Origin: Siphonodentalium dalli
Lineage: Eukaryota; Mollusca; Scaphopoda; Gadilida; Siphonodentaliidae
Reading direction: 5' to 3'
DNA length: 64,000 nt
NCBI GenBank assembly: GCA_032622095.1
Contig: CP136066.1
Span: forward strand, 99,655,319-99,719,318
Part shown: one piece after another, positions 42,201-46,966 of the stretch
Numbering within the stretch: the first letter of the stretch is position 1
Layout: the number at the start of each line of letters is the position of its first letter
The notes under the pieces: model-generated
The model's input: the letters and a program-made list of their open reading frames with translations, nothing else
What the model was told of the DNA's origin: nothing
The model's database searches: none
Made by a program: the position numbers and the translations under genes

Positions 42201-44626
42201 AATGACCTATTTCTTGTCTATTCCAGGCATATAGGACTTCTGCCGCCTAGAGGTATCGATTGCTAGGCGTTGACGTTCGGTGTATTGGTGAATTTGTTAT
42301 GTTGGTCACCTGGCAATGTATATACATGATATATGTATAAATATCGATGCACTTCGTGTACATTAAATAGTTCAATTTCAAAAAAACTAATTAAAAAATC
42401 AAAAACAAAATTGTTTAATTCCCCGACTCTGATCTCTCTTCTTGAAATTCGGCTCCATGGAAAATACAACGTTCGCCCGCTTTACAAAACTGTCCAATAT
42501 TACCTGAGATATGTGTGGAGATGACGTCGATGTTAATTGACACGTCGCTTGCTGCCATTGTTTTCTGTCCGCTGCTCTCCTCTTTGCACAATGGGCATTG
42601 ACAGTGGTTTCTCAGCCACACCCAGTGGAATCTTAATATAAAAAAACAGAACCCAAGTCATATAATACTCCAAGACGCCTTTCTTAATATATCCACATGC
42701 AAATAGGTTAATAATTGACTTATTTTTTCTGAAATGATGCGGGCCACAGTGAAAACACATTATAAAGAAGGTGAATCTGGTAATTCGTATTGGTAGATTA
42801 AATAGTACCAATATGGGCTTATTTAGTTTTGAAATAAGCACTATACGGGCTTATTTTTAAGCCATATTTTACGTCCATATAGAGCGTAGTTTCCCCAATT
42901 AGGCTCTATATTGGCTTAAAAGTGACATTCAAATTAAGACCGTATTGTGCTTATTTTCACGAGAAAAAATTGACAGATAATTTGTTGGGATTACGTAGGC
43001 AAACGTTCCAAATAGTGGTGCACACGGAGACCAAAACGTGGTTAAAAGACACTGACTGGTCTGGTTGCAAAACACAGTTAGCCTCGCCACAATATGGAGT
43101 CTTGCTGATGGACCAATTCTGTTCAGCTGTTTTTCGTCGATTTCGGTGATGATGCCCACTGTCATTAGATATGAATTCATGGTTAATCCATATCGCAAAG
43201 TGAAGAACATCATTCCGAGAACAAATAGAGAATACCTAAAGTTTGGTTTGAATACCGAATTATCTCATGAGTGTCTGGAAAAATATATCGAATTAGTGAA
43301 AATTCGATATTTATTTCCAGACACGAATGAGATGTTTCGGGTATTCAAACCAAAAAATGTGGGTATTCGTTTTATTATATGCACCTTACTAGTGTTCAAA
43401 GTTGCTAAATTATGCGGCATTTTCACTTTTAATTGTACATCAATTCGAACAATACTCAGGAAGAAACAATAAAATTATAAAACGTTGGCATACTTAGTCT
43501 GCTTATGGAGAGAGGAGGTTCGAATAAGTTTCAATAACATGTCCCCCAATTCCCAAATGTTTGTATTATGATAGTTAAGTTAAATATGCTTAAATAAAAA
43601 AAAACTTTTGCTGTTGATGTAAAAGGTTGACGCATACGTACGATTGTGCTATCGGTATATTCAATTCCCATGTACAGTATTGATATTTCCCCCTCTTTTT
43701 ATGGGGGGGGGGGGGGCATTGTCAAGACTGTGTTAAGCGTATTCATGATATATACAGCCTATATATCGGCATTTCGTGTATTTAATTGACGACGATTATT
43801 TCCCGTGGGAAATGTTCAGATAATACAGCCTGTTCTCTCGTAAATAAGCTCATTTAAAAATTATTTAAAACACACGAAATAAGCTCATATAGGGATTATT
43901 TGTATGTGGATTAAGCTCTATAAGAACCTAAATGGGACACGATCAAAACAGTCGTACATGAACTTATTTCAATTCGAAATAAGCTCAAATAGGCATTCAA
44001 CGAAATAACGGTATATATTCTATATGAGCTTATTTCAAAATCAAATAAGTTCCATATGAACCCTTGTGAATATTTAGGTCGTATATCAACCTATTATTAC
44101 GAGGACAACTATGTTGGATAATAAGTTCCACAAACGGGCAACTTATTGCCTGAACATTTGCCGCCAATGGATATGAATTTATCTGCGCTTGTATTATCTG
44201 TTGTACAAATATATTTACCAAACACACCTACATATGATATATTGGCCATTTCAAAGTATACTTTTTTATAGTTGGACTAGTTGGGGGAATCTATTTAGTA
44301 AATAAAGGGTTAATGGAATAATGATAACAAATCGGTACGCACGAGCTTCGTGTTCCGTCGACCCAGTCCATCCTGAGAGTTCTAGAATCTCTGTCAAGAG
44401 ATGTGTCTGAAACTGTTGGCTCGTTTGTTGTTGATGTCTGGAAAGTGAACTGAAGAGTACAACAATAATGCGGAGATATTTGTTATGTTATATATGTCTA
44501 ATCTAGAGTAAAGAAGACAGTGGTATAGCGTTCGAAGATGGAACGTACCACTCGATACAACAAAGAGAGAACTTTCTGGAAGAGTATTGAAAATAAACCT
44601 ACAGAAGAGTGGATGGGCAACTTCAT
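98..44626 (-). CDS. BBOX1-like: gamma-butyrobetaine dioxygenase-like Fe(II)/2-oxoglutarate hydroxylase (14-exon gene)
   Basis: The gene was assembled by hand from exons 44626-44603 (tentative), 44449-44343, 42631-42504, 41995-41853, 12816-12758, 12231-12156, 11694-11650, 9686-9562, 8659-8519, 7110-7050, 5765-5712, 3188-3120, 2535-2431 and 208-98. All introns are GT-AG and all phases match, giving 407 residues from exon 2 onward; human BBOX1 has 387. Numbered from exon 2, Cys46/48/51 lie in WLRNHCQCPLC (zinc site), His209-x-Asp211 and His356 are the iron triad, and Arg358 is the 2-oxoglutarate-side arginine. By alignment from memory, the human substrate cage Tyr177/Trp181/Tyr194/Tyr366 corresponds to Tyr184/Phe188/Tyr201/Tyr374. 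The family hydroxylates gamma-butyrobetaine to carnitine. The exact substrate here is inferred, and a TMLHE-like or other paralogue role is less likely but possible. No transit peptide is evident. Intron 4 is about 29 kb. Confidence 0.9.
1267..1935. repeat. direct repeat pair in intron 13
   Basis: Two diverged copies of about 280 bp (1267-1560 and 1665-1935) share 'TGACAACTCAT', 'TGGGTGATCATCCGT' and 'TACCACCAAATTGCGACCGG'. They lie about 400 bp apart in the last intron of the BBOX-like gene. No terminal inverted repeats are evident. The rest of intron 13 (210-1260 and 1990-2220) shows nothing I recognise. Confidence 0.8.
2227..2300. repeat. tandem pair of 24-bp palindromes
   Basis: Two near-identical palindromes (2227-2250 and 2272-2295), each opening GGGAAACGGATATA and closing CGTTTCCC, are each followed by GTCCT. 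The second is a perfect palindrome and the first has one mismatch. They lie in intron 13, about 130 bp after exon 13. Confidence 0.85.
2431..2535 (-). CDS. BBOX-like gene, exon 13 (distal iron histidine)
   Basis: The 105 nt read VEYRMRPGDLIIFNNRRMLH then ARNQFILNGGIRHLQ. His356 is the third Fe(II) ligand and Arg358 contacts 2-oxoglutarate in the family. The acceptor is TTATTGCAG and the donor is CAA|GTAAGT. The reading frame stays open for another 33 codons past the donor (stop at 2331-2329). That tail lacks the conserved GxY segment, which exon 14 supplies. Confidence 0.96.
3120..3188 (-). CDS. BBOX-like gene, exon 12
   Basis: The 69 nt read DDVEEYYAAYALFAKFIANF then SHR, the family helix usually written 'edv.pyY.Ay..f...l'. 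The acceptor is CTCTTTTAAG and the donor is CGG|GTGAGT. It is in phase 0 on both sides. Confidence 0.94.
4141..4345 (+). repeat. interspersed repeat, copy 1 (with 48,054 and 56,607)
   Basis: The stretch shares 'AACCATAGTCAGAAATGG', 'TAACGCGCTCAAGATCATAT' and a later 'CTCGGCCTC' block with sequences at about 48,050-48,400 and 56,607-57,000. This copy is partial and lies in intron 11. The rest of intron 11 (3190-4140, 4350-5710) shows no gene I can support. Confidence 0.7.
5712..5765 (-). CDS. BBOX-like gene, exon 11
   Basis: The 54 nt read IIGVNWAPAFEGTLAVNE. This corresponds to the human 'VVRINFNNATRD' strand and loop. Here the loop has the WAPAFEG form, without the arginine of vertebrate BBOX1. 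The acceptor is TCTTTTACAG and the donor is GAG|GTAAAC. It is in phase 0 on both sides. Confidence 0.92.
7050..7110 (-). CDS. BBOX-like gene, exon 10
   Basis: This 61-nt exon reads ESPVHMVYQRPHIILNHNEE, the 'HpVHM..rRPhI.l' block of invertebrate family members. The acceptor is CATTCTACAG and the donor is GAG|GTAGGT. It converts phase 2 from exon 9 into phase 0 for exon 11, which is exactly what the flanking exons require. Confidence 0.93.
7930..8163 (-). mobile_element. tRNA-derived SINE
   Basis: Read on the minus strand from 8,163, the sequence has a tRNA-like head. It has an A-box-like GTGGTCCAGTGGTTAGCG followed by a B-box-like GGTTCGCATCG, then a body with CCCTTGAGCAAGG, a block seen in many animal SINEs. 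It cannot fold as a normal tRNA. It lies in intron 9 of the BBOX-like gene. Confidence 0.7.
8519..8659 (-). CDS. BBOX-like gene, exon 9
   Basis: The 141 nt read FDEFVTGGESILLDSFHVAD and end CRIPATFQKIHYA. GGES..LDSFHVA is the hallmark of the TauD/BBOX core just after the HxD strand. The acceptor is CATTTTAG and the donor is AAG|GTATGT, phase 2. The first base completes the lysine from exon 8. Confidence 0.95.
9080..9245. repeat. ~30-bp minisatellite in intron 8
   Basis: About five to six diverged tandem copies of a unit containing TTCCGACAAAAAGTATCAT followed by ATATAATACTCA. The copies vary in length by a few bases. Confidence 0.85.
9562..9686 (-). CDS. BBOX-like gene, exon 8 (HxD iron-binding motif)
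   Basis: The 125 nt include VFDVRSEESPINIAYSTLPL, then DFHMDLVYYESPPGLQLLHC. His209 and Asp211 are the first two Fe(II) ligands. Asn198 and Tyr201 match substrate-site Asn191 and Tyr194 of human BBOX1, and Phe188 replaces cage Trp181. The acceptor is TACTGTAG and the donor is GTGAGT, phase 2. Confidence 0.95.
9920..10378. mobile_element. MITE related to the TTAA element at 48,944
   Basis: The left end AAGGGTACTCAATCCGATCA and right end CTGATCGGATCGAGAACG form diverged terminal inverted repeats. The interior (CATATCATCAAGATACAACA and later 'TGATGGGTGGGTTCGTCGAC') matches 48,944-49,369 and a partial copy near 23,520-23,760. It is inserted in intron 7. The rest of intron 7 (10,380-11,400) shows nothing recognisable. 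Confidence 0.75.
11400..11632. mobile_element. MITE-like repeat, related to 52,846-53,062
   Basis: It shares 'TTGAACTTATTATCTGAACA' and a terminal 'AGTAAATGAAGGGTTTA' with copies near 44,090-44,310 and 52,846-53,062. It sits immediately upstream of exon 7's donor, within intron 7 of the BBOX-like gene. Confidence 0.6.
11650..11694 (-). CDS. BBOX-like gene, exon 7
   Basis: This 45-nt exon reads IAELIAPVQRTIYGE, the 'RxTxYGE' element of the family. Its Tyr184 corresponds to the aromatic-cage Tyr177 of human BBOX1. The acceptor is GTTTGTAG and the donor is GAG|GTACGT. It is in phase 0 on both sides. Confidence 0.92.
12156..12231 (-). CDS. BBOX-like gene, exon 6
   Basis: The 76 nt read WLKIINEEGTCLVKGVPIEE then GFVSR, the family's WL..l...G...v.gvP.e.g helix-strand block that opens the beta-helix core. 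The acceptor is CTTATAG and the donor is GTTAGT, phase 0. A GTATGA a few bases downstream was rejected as donor because it would put exon 7 out of frame. Confidence 0.92.
12758..12816 (-). CDS. BBOX-like gene, exon 5
   Basis: The acceptor is strong (TTGTTCTCTCCAG) and the donor is GTGAGC. The 59 nt read TVMTEMEYSEISRTTDNLY, the linker that enters the catalytic domain and corresponds to the human segment before YKWL. Exon 4 ends in phase 0 and this exon starts in phase 0, so they can join directly across a 29-kb intron. A small undetected exon between them cannot be ruled out, but the linker length (about 23 versus 27 residues in human) does not require one. Confidence 0.85.
13688..14520 (+). 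mobile_element. element A, proximal copy
   Basis: The left end is CGGGACATGACAGTCTGCGG, with internal direct repeats of GACAATCTGCGGGACAG at about 13,730 and 13,838. The sequence through about 14,390 is a close inverted match to 41,845-41,077, and its GGCACCAATTCGGCACC end matches 38,780-38,637. An inner block of roughly 130 bp present in the distal copy is missing here. No protein is recognisable. The right boundary is uncertain because it merges with the GGTGCC/GGTACC hairpin. Confidence 0.75.
14430..14825. repeat. large hairpin built of GGTGCC/GGTACC motifs
   Basis: Arms at about 14,430-14,550 and 14,705-14,825 are inverted copies: GGTGATAACCATGTACCAGT on the right pairs with ACTGGTACCTGGTTATCACC on the left. 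They are separated by a very A+T-rich loop. A further copy of the right arm lies at 15,049-15,125. Confidence 0.8.
14838..16115. repeat. three dispersed direct repeats rich in GGTACC
   Basis: Copies at 14,838-15,055, 15,476-15,710 and 15,990-16,115 share 'GTTGATTTGGTACCA', 'AGCGAATTGGTGCCTAC' and 'CACCGAATCGGTACCAATT'. The first two continue into 'GAAACAATTATATGTAACAG' and 'ATATATTGTGAGG'. The spacing is about 640 and 515 bp. Confidence 0.8.
17586..18128 (+). promoter_or_regulatory. TATA promoter and two leader exons of a plus-strand transcript
   Basis: TATATAAG at 17,586-17,593 would place a start site near 17,617. A first exon could end at 17,771 (donor GTAAGT). A second exon, 18,095-18,128, follows an acceptor CACACGTTAG and carries ATG CCA CAA CGA and a second ATG AGC AAA before donor GTATGT. 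It could be a leader with a start codon (MPQRPAITMSK). The frame does not join the 26,068 block directly, so either a missing exon or an independent transcript is needed. It is antisense to, and inside, intron 4 of the BBOX-like gene. Confidence 0.4.
18942..20068. repeat. direct repeats flanking a SINE-bearing segment
   Basis: A ~60-bp sequence containing 'TATAATATACCGAAAAAAG' and 'TCTCCCTTAAAAACAACAGC' occurs at 18,942-18,995 and again at 20,010-20,068. A segment at 19,260-19,380 reappears inverted in two pieces at 20,085-20,160 and 21,233-21,310. The pieces are separated by the nested element at 20,164-21,231. Confidence 0.7.
19840..20009 (-). mobile_element. tRNA-derived SINE
   Basis: Read on the minus strand from 20,009: GTCGGTAGCCGAGAGGTAGC (A-box-like) is followed by GGGATCGCAACC (B-box-like) at about tRNA spacing, then an unrelated body. 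It is a SINE head rather than a functional tRNA. Confidence 0.6.
20239..20581 (+). mobile_element. TA-target MITE D, copy 1
   Basis: This 343-bp element starts CCGCTATTCTCAAAGTAATT and ends CTTTAAGTATAGCGG. It sits between duplicated TA dinucleotides, where uninterrupted element C (22,440-22,825) reads TTTGTAACTGC. The interior is rich in ACCGCGGT. A TA duplication with TIRs suggests Tc1/mariner-type mobilisation. Confidence 0.92.
20737..21080 (+). mobile_element. TA-target MITE D, copy 2
   Basis: This 344-bp copy has the same ends and orientation as copy 1. It is inserted at a TA in the same host element, where the empty copy reads GAACGTACACCG. The two copies differ at scattered positions, so they are not a simple recent duplication of one another. 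Confidence 0.92.
21770..22330. repeat. diverged copy of the 'GGCAGTGGGTATTGCTGT' repeat
   Basis: It shares GTTGGCAGTGGGTATTGCTG and 'ATATAGACAAACTTTGTT' with the TTAA-flanked element at 55,398-55,986. Parts of it recur at 23,910-24,000 and 45,830-45,960. No clear ends are seen here. Confidence 0.6.
22440..22825 (+). mobile_element. TIR element C, uninterrupted copy
   Basis: The 386-bp element has TIRs CCCGCTGGACAAAACAAGTG and CACTTGTTTTGTCCAGCAGG, flanked by TA. It provides the empty-site reference for the nested insertions at 20.2-21.1 kb. Confidence 0.9.
24930..25875. repeat. diverged tandem repeat, ~150-200-bp unit
   Basis: About six to seven imperfect units contain CATCATGAAATTTGTC, 'GGGAACGAGTCATTTTGG', 'AAAAAAACATGGCTGCC' and 'GCCATCTTGGATTTCAAAAT'. 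An isolated diverged copy lies at 36,680-36,980. No conserved reading frame persists across units. Confidence 0.85.
27726..28463 (+). mobile_element. TIR element C, copy split by another copy of itself
   Basis: The host copy runs 27,726-28,010 and resumes at 28,391-28,463, ending CCAGCAGGG before TA. Its left terminal repeat is truncated. The interruption (28,015-28,390) is a full copy of the same family in the opposite orientation, inserted where uninterrupted copies read GTGTAGTTGCATTTC. About six extra bases lie at the left junction. Confidence 0.85.
28015..28390 (-). mobile_element. TIR element C, inserted copy
   Basis: The 376-bp element is delimited by CCCTGCTGGACAAAACAAGT and ACTTGTTTTGTCCAGCGGGG and followed by TA. 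It is in reverse orientation to the element it interrupts. The interior is rich in CCGCGG. Confidence 0.88.
28561..28952. mobile_element. twin-hairpin MITE, copy 1
   Basis: Terminal repeats TTTAACCCTTTACCCAAC and GTTGGGTAAAGGGTTAA bound two ~69-bp near-palindromes (28,592-28,660 and 28,741-28,809). Each begins CATTCTCTTATATATGCGAG after GCCAATG, and the second is the exact reverse complement of the first. Related elements are at 35,101, 57,902 and 59,129. Confidence 0.9.
29364..31022. repeat. repeat block with GTCC runs and a 4-copy ~191-bp tandem array
   Basis: The block opens TATACCTCCACTTTCG with a poly-G run and GTCTGTCCGTCCG, and closes GGGGGTATACTGACACG. Inside, a unit beginning GAGATTGGGTACCTTCATGG recurs at 29,792, 29,983, 30,176 and 30,367 (period 191-193 bp). 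The units stay nearly open in one frame (LHGVINSSYSFK..), but stop codons punctuate each unit. Confidence 0.85.
31130..31545 (-). mobile_element. partial inverted copy of the element at 33,972-34,616
   Basis: It starts CAGGGTTTCCGCTATAGCG and is an inverted, diverged match of 34,616 down to about 34,200, including 'TTAACTTCAACGGG' near the inner end. The opposite terminus is missing. Confidence 0.8.
31653..32404. mobile_element. hAT-type MITE, copy 1 (8-bp target duplication)
   Basis: The 752-bp element starts TAGTGTTGAAACGATTAG and ends AATCGTTTGAACCCTA. It is flanked on both sides by GTGGTTAA (31,645-31,652 and 32,405-32,412). Inside are CGACTAGTCG motifs. An 8-bp duplication is diagnostic of the hAT superfamily. 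It is non-autonomous. Confidence 0.92.
33090..33660. repeat. interspersed repeat shared with 63,290-63,850
   Basis: The two stretches share 'TTTGAAATCTGAACATGAAA', 'GTTGGAAATTTTGAGAC'-like blocks and 'TTTCAGTCCAAATTTT'-like text. A shorter related stretch occurs at about 26,680-26,900. No ends are clear. Confidence 0.65.
33972..34616. mobile_element. hAT-like element with 8-bp near-perfect target duplication
   Basis: The ends CAAGCTTTCCGCTAGG and CTATAGCGGAAACCCT share TTTCCGCTA inverted. The flanks are CTGAAAGT (33,964-33,971) and GTGAAAGT (34,617-34,624), seven of eight identical. A partial inverted copy lies at 31,130-31,545. Confidence 0.75.
35101..35278. mobile_element. twin-hairpin MITE, copy 2 (decayed)
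   Basis: Two diverged hairpins (35,102-35,169 and about 35,200-35,271) contain CATTCTCTTATATATGC and TATATAAGAGAATGCATT. The outer terminal repeats are not clear. Confidence 0.75.
35595..36557. mobile_element. hAT-type MITE, copy 2 (8-bp target duplication)
   Basis: The 963-bp relative of 31,653-32,404 starts TAGTGTTGAAACGATTAG and ends ATCGTTTCAACCCTA. It is flanked by CTTGTTAG on both sides (35,587-35,594 and 36,558-36,565). It carries extra internal sequence relative to copy 1. Confidence 0.92.
38090..38345. repeat. ~50-56-bp tandem repeat
   Basis: About four to five units contain 'CATCGGAACGATACTGATAT', 'GATGCTGATCTGGTACCGAT' and 'ATACCA'. This is followed at 38,430-38,540 by a ~25-bp palindromic unit, TTTTGGTACCAAAATGGTAC, repeated four to five times. 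Confidence 0.85.
38637..41845 (-). mobile_element. element A, distal copy, interrupted by a foldback-like element
   Basis: It is an inverted copy of 13,688-14,520. The right part (41,077-41,845) contains two ~205-210-bp tandem units (about 41,418-41,622 and 41,623-41,845). The left part (38,637-38,780) holds the GGTGCC/GGTACC end. The interruption is 38,781-41,076. Its outer end lies next to the exon 4 donor of the BBOX-like gene. Confidence 0.8.
38781..41076. mobile_element. foldback-like element with minisatellite inverted arms
   Basis: Terminal inverted repeats of about 100 bp (38,781-38,887 and 41,076-40,970) start AAGATATTC and share TTTTTATTTCAGTTGTGACT and 'GATGCCGGAGCCCAGCGACT'. The interior (about 38,940-40,890) is short tandem units such as GGTCATACGCGGTGGAGGTT plus CATATTATCCGCC. 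They point one way up to about 40,570 and the other way from about 40,590. The insertion point is clean compared with element A at 14,380. Arms made of direct repeats are the hallmark of Drosophila foldback (FB/Galileo) elements. No transposase is seen. Confidence 0.85.
41853..41995 (-). CDS. BBOX-like gene, exon 4 (end of N-terminal domain)
   Basis: The 143 nt read TSLHVTFSNGGVSHDGAF then PLNFLWNNRYDKQSLSRSAN. The block aligns with the strand-turn-strand and 'DWLKKRCFS' helix of the BBOX N-terminal domain. The human fourth zinc ligand (His82) has no obvious equivalent at the aligned position, and a nearby His (about residue 93) could replace it. The acceptor is CTTTACAG and the donor is AGT|GTAAGT, phase 0. 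A transposable element begins about eight bases into the following intron. Confidence 0.85.
42504..42631 (-). CDS. BBOX-like gene, exon 3 (zinc-binding motif)
   Basis: The 128 nt read FHWVWLRNHCQCPLCKEE and continue to DVSINIDVISTHIS. This matches the family signature WLRDNCxCxxC, with Asn-His replacing the usual Asp-Asn before the first cysteine. The three cysteines are Cys46, Cys48 and Cys51. The acceptor is TATATTAAG and the donor is CAG|GTAATA. The exon ends in phase 1 and joins the GG of exon 4 to give glycine. Confidence 0.92.
42790..44310. repeat. palindrome-rich repeats in intron 2 of the BBOX-like gene
   Basis: Blocks at 42,790-42,960 and 43,830-44,060 contain many copies of AAATAAGCTCATATAGG-like text in both orientations. 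A separate hairpin at 43,244-43,352 has arms opening GGTTTGAATACC and GGTATTCAAACC-type ends. A further MITE-like fragment related to 52,846 lies at about 44,090-44,310. No exon is visible here. Confidence 0.65.
44343..44449 (-). CDS. BBOX-like gene, exon 2
   Basis: The acceptor is pyrimidine-rich (GTACTCTTCAG) and the donor is GTGCGT. The 107 nt encode 35 residues ending TLRMDWVDGTRSS, the first beta-strand pair of the N-terminal domain that precedes the zinc motif in the family. A second usable acceptor (TTTCCAG) 12 nt downstream keeps the same frame. The exon ends in phase 2 (TC) and joins the A of exon 3 to complete a serine. Confidence 0.85.
44603..44626 (-). CDS. BBOX-like gene, candidate exon 1 (start codon)
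   Basis: This 24-nt block reads MKLPIHSS and ends in phase 0 at a GTAGGT donor, 153 bp upstream of exon 2. That makes the joined start MKLPIHSS|FTFQTS. A five-codon upstream ORF (ATG TCG GAA CTC GAA TGA) ends on bases overlapping this ATG. The choice rests only on phase, proximity and the donor. A more distant first exon cannot be excluded. Confidence 0.35.
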
Positions 44627-44754
44627 TCGAGTTCCGACATGGCGGTTCTGACAGTAATAATTAGAGTGCCACATGACTTAGCTCGTCTGGCGATCGGATG
44701 ACTGGCATTCAGCGGATAATGGAATCGAATCTAATCGAATGGACATTCTTCACC

Positions 44755-44790
44755 ACGACGAATCGGTCTCTTTCTTTCACGTATATATGA
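44755..44790 (-). promoter_or_regulatory. possible TATA element upstream of the BBOX-like gene
   Basis: On the minus strand a CATATATAC stretch lies about 160 bases upstream of the candidate start codon at 44,626. This is compatible with a core promoter and a short 5' UTR. It is weak evidence, since A+T-rich TATATA strings are common in this window. Confidence 0.2.
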
Positions 44791-45400
44791 GTCATGAGGT
44801 GAGTGATTTGTACATGGTAACGCAAATTAGCTAAAAATTCAATGCTATTTTTGCATTTTAATACAGGTAAACTATTTCAAACGAAATGCATCTCGATTGC
44901 TTTTGCTGATTTATCAATGACGAATATTCAAACAACGTCCACACGGGTCGACTGAGGTGTAGATCATATGAGAATCAAAACTAATACTGATCTCCTTGTC
45001 ATTTCTTCAAAATTGCTGAAATATAACCAGTTTGAAAGCTACTTATAGTTTCATCGTTTTAGTTTTCTATTCCCAACATTAATGAAAAAAAATAGCCAAT
45101 ATAATACCACTATTCAAACCCATATTCAAACGTGGAGTACCGCGATAATATAACAGATACTATACAGAAGTCATTTTATGGAAGACAAGAACTCGAAGGT
45201 GCCCACTAAAATAGAAATGGAGGAGTGGACTTGCATTGCATCTATACATGTAGAAAACTACATAGTATATAGTATTGAACATTGGAAAACTCACCACTGC
45301 ATCGGAGTGTGATTCTCGTGCGAATGCCCATTGGTGGAAACATTCTGGGACCCGTGGAACTGTGGAAGATACATGTATGATACGTAACTCGTTATTATAC

Positions 45401-46966
45401 GGTGGCTGGTTTAGGACATGGAAATTTAATTTTTATTTCGTGGCCACGAAATACTAATTCGTGGCCACGAAATAACTAATTCGTGGCCACGAAATAACTA
45501 ATCGTGATATACGATCGTCAGTCCCATTGTTGTAATGGAATCGGATAGAGATGATCTGGTTGTAGTTGTCCACCATCTTGGCATGAGCCACGGCTATATG
45601 AGATAAAGGGTGTTGTAGGGTGGCCCGTAAAACAAATTAAGTAATCACCCCTTTCACCAACCAGATCCAAAGTTGCCGCCGTCCAGGGGGTGGGGTCACA
45701 TAGGGCACCCACGACATTCAGTATATGTTGGGGACCACCCTACAACACCCATTATACCTCATCAAACGGTTAAAGGTACGGTTGGCCTTGACGGTGGGTA
45801 TCCTGTGAAAATATTTCCACCCGTCAAAAACCGCCACAAACAGAAAGAACAACAAAATGTAGACAGACTTTGTCCGTATACAAATAAGAAATATCGCATA
45901 AACAGTATGGTATTGTCATATCTTTGACCATTGTTATGTAAACAAAGCCATAAAAAGTAACTTTTCTGGTGTTTGTTTATATTATGATGGTAAACATAAA
46001 GAGCGTTCTTTGTTGGTGAATTCCTGATATGGAACGAATAAAGAGCGTTTATGCCATTTGTGTGTGATTAGCCAGCAGCATTGTGCTGTCTTCTGTAACA
46101 CAATCAGGCTCTTGCTTAGGTAAAATATAGTAAATCTTTATGATAACATGCTGTTTACGCGATGGTCATGGTATATATGAACGAAACTGTATGCGTTTTA
46201 ATGTTTTTCTGTTTACGGTGATTGGAACAAATATGAATATTTTCGACAACTAAGGCCTCACGTGCCTTTAAGGGGCCGATAAATTGTATAGGTGTCATGT
46301 TTGAACCCATCTGGGGCGGCCATTTTGGATCGCGGAGGATGAAAGCGGGTGAATATTTAGTTTGTCTCAGGGGTCACCATACAACACACTTTAGTCGACC
46401 TAAAATGGGGGGGGGGGGGTGCATGAGTACCATGATCAATTATCATTTTCGCTCGAGGTGGGCTGAATGTGTGAAAATTTAGCTTGCTTTGCGAGCCACC
46501 GTACAACACCCTTTATTTGATCTATATCGGTCAAGTGGCCAAGAAATAATGCGTACCCTATTTGACCCCTTCTGAACGGCGACCATTTTGGATCGGGTAT
46601 GGTTGAAAGGGGTTGAATATTTATAAGTTTGTTTTGGTGCCACCATACAAAACCCCTTATTTGACTTATATCGGTCAAGAGAAATGTCATTCCCATTCGA
46701 CCCCTTGTGGTAAAAACTAATGAATATTCAGTTTGTCTTGGAGCCACATAACCCGTGTTTCCCCGTTCTCTCTGGGCTAGTTTATATCGGACGTTCATAT
46801 ATAACCAGTCGCCGTAAAGGTATCTGGATATATGCAAAGGTCAATCAGTTATTTCGTGACCACGAATTAGTATTTCGTGGCCACGAATTAGTTATTTCGT
46901 GGCCACGAATGAGTTTTTTCGTGGCCACGAAAAAAAAAAAATTTCCCATGTCCTAAACCAGCCACC
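45401..46966. mobile_element. 1.57-kb TIR element with subterminal TGGCCA palindromes
   Basis: Terminal repeats GGTGGCTGGTTTAGGACATG and CATGTCCTAAACCAGCCACC are followed inward by three to four copies of TTCGTGGCCACGAA on each side (45,438-45,505 and 46,853-46,932). The interior holds CATACAACACCC-type repeats and a nested TTAA-flanked element at 45,772-46,271. No transposase was recognised. The target duplication is unclear. Confidence 0.88.
45772..46271. mobile_element. TTAA-flanked element nested in the 45.4-kb TIR element
   Basis: The left end TTAAAGGTACGGTTGGCCTT and right end AGGCCTCACGTGCCTTTAA form short inverted repeats inside TTAA. The interior includes 'AATAAAGAGCGTTTATG'. It is related to 55,398-55,986. 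A TTAA target is typical of piggyBac-type elements. Confidence 0.65.

Noticed and set aside
43065-43472. 135-codon plus-strand open frame
   Set aside because: It runs through a 109-bp hairpin (43,244-43,352) and has no recognisable domain.
98-44626. Two separate BBOX-like genes, one N-terminal (44.4-41.8 kb) and one catalytic (12.8-0.1 kb)
   Set aside because: Each part lacks exactly what the other supplies, exon 4 and exon 5 are both phase 0, and the residue count matches one protein. RNA evidence would settle it.
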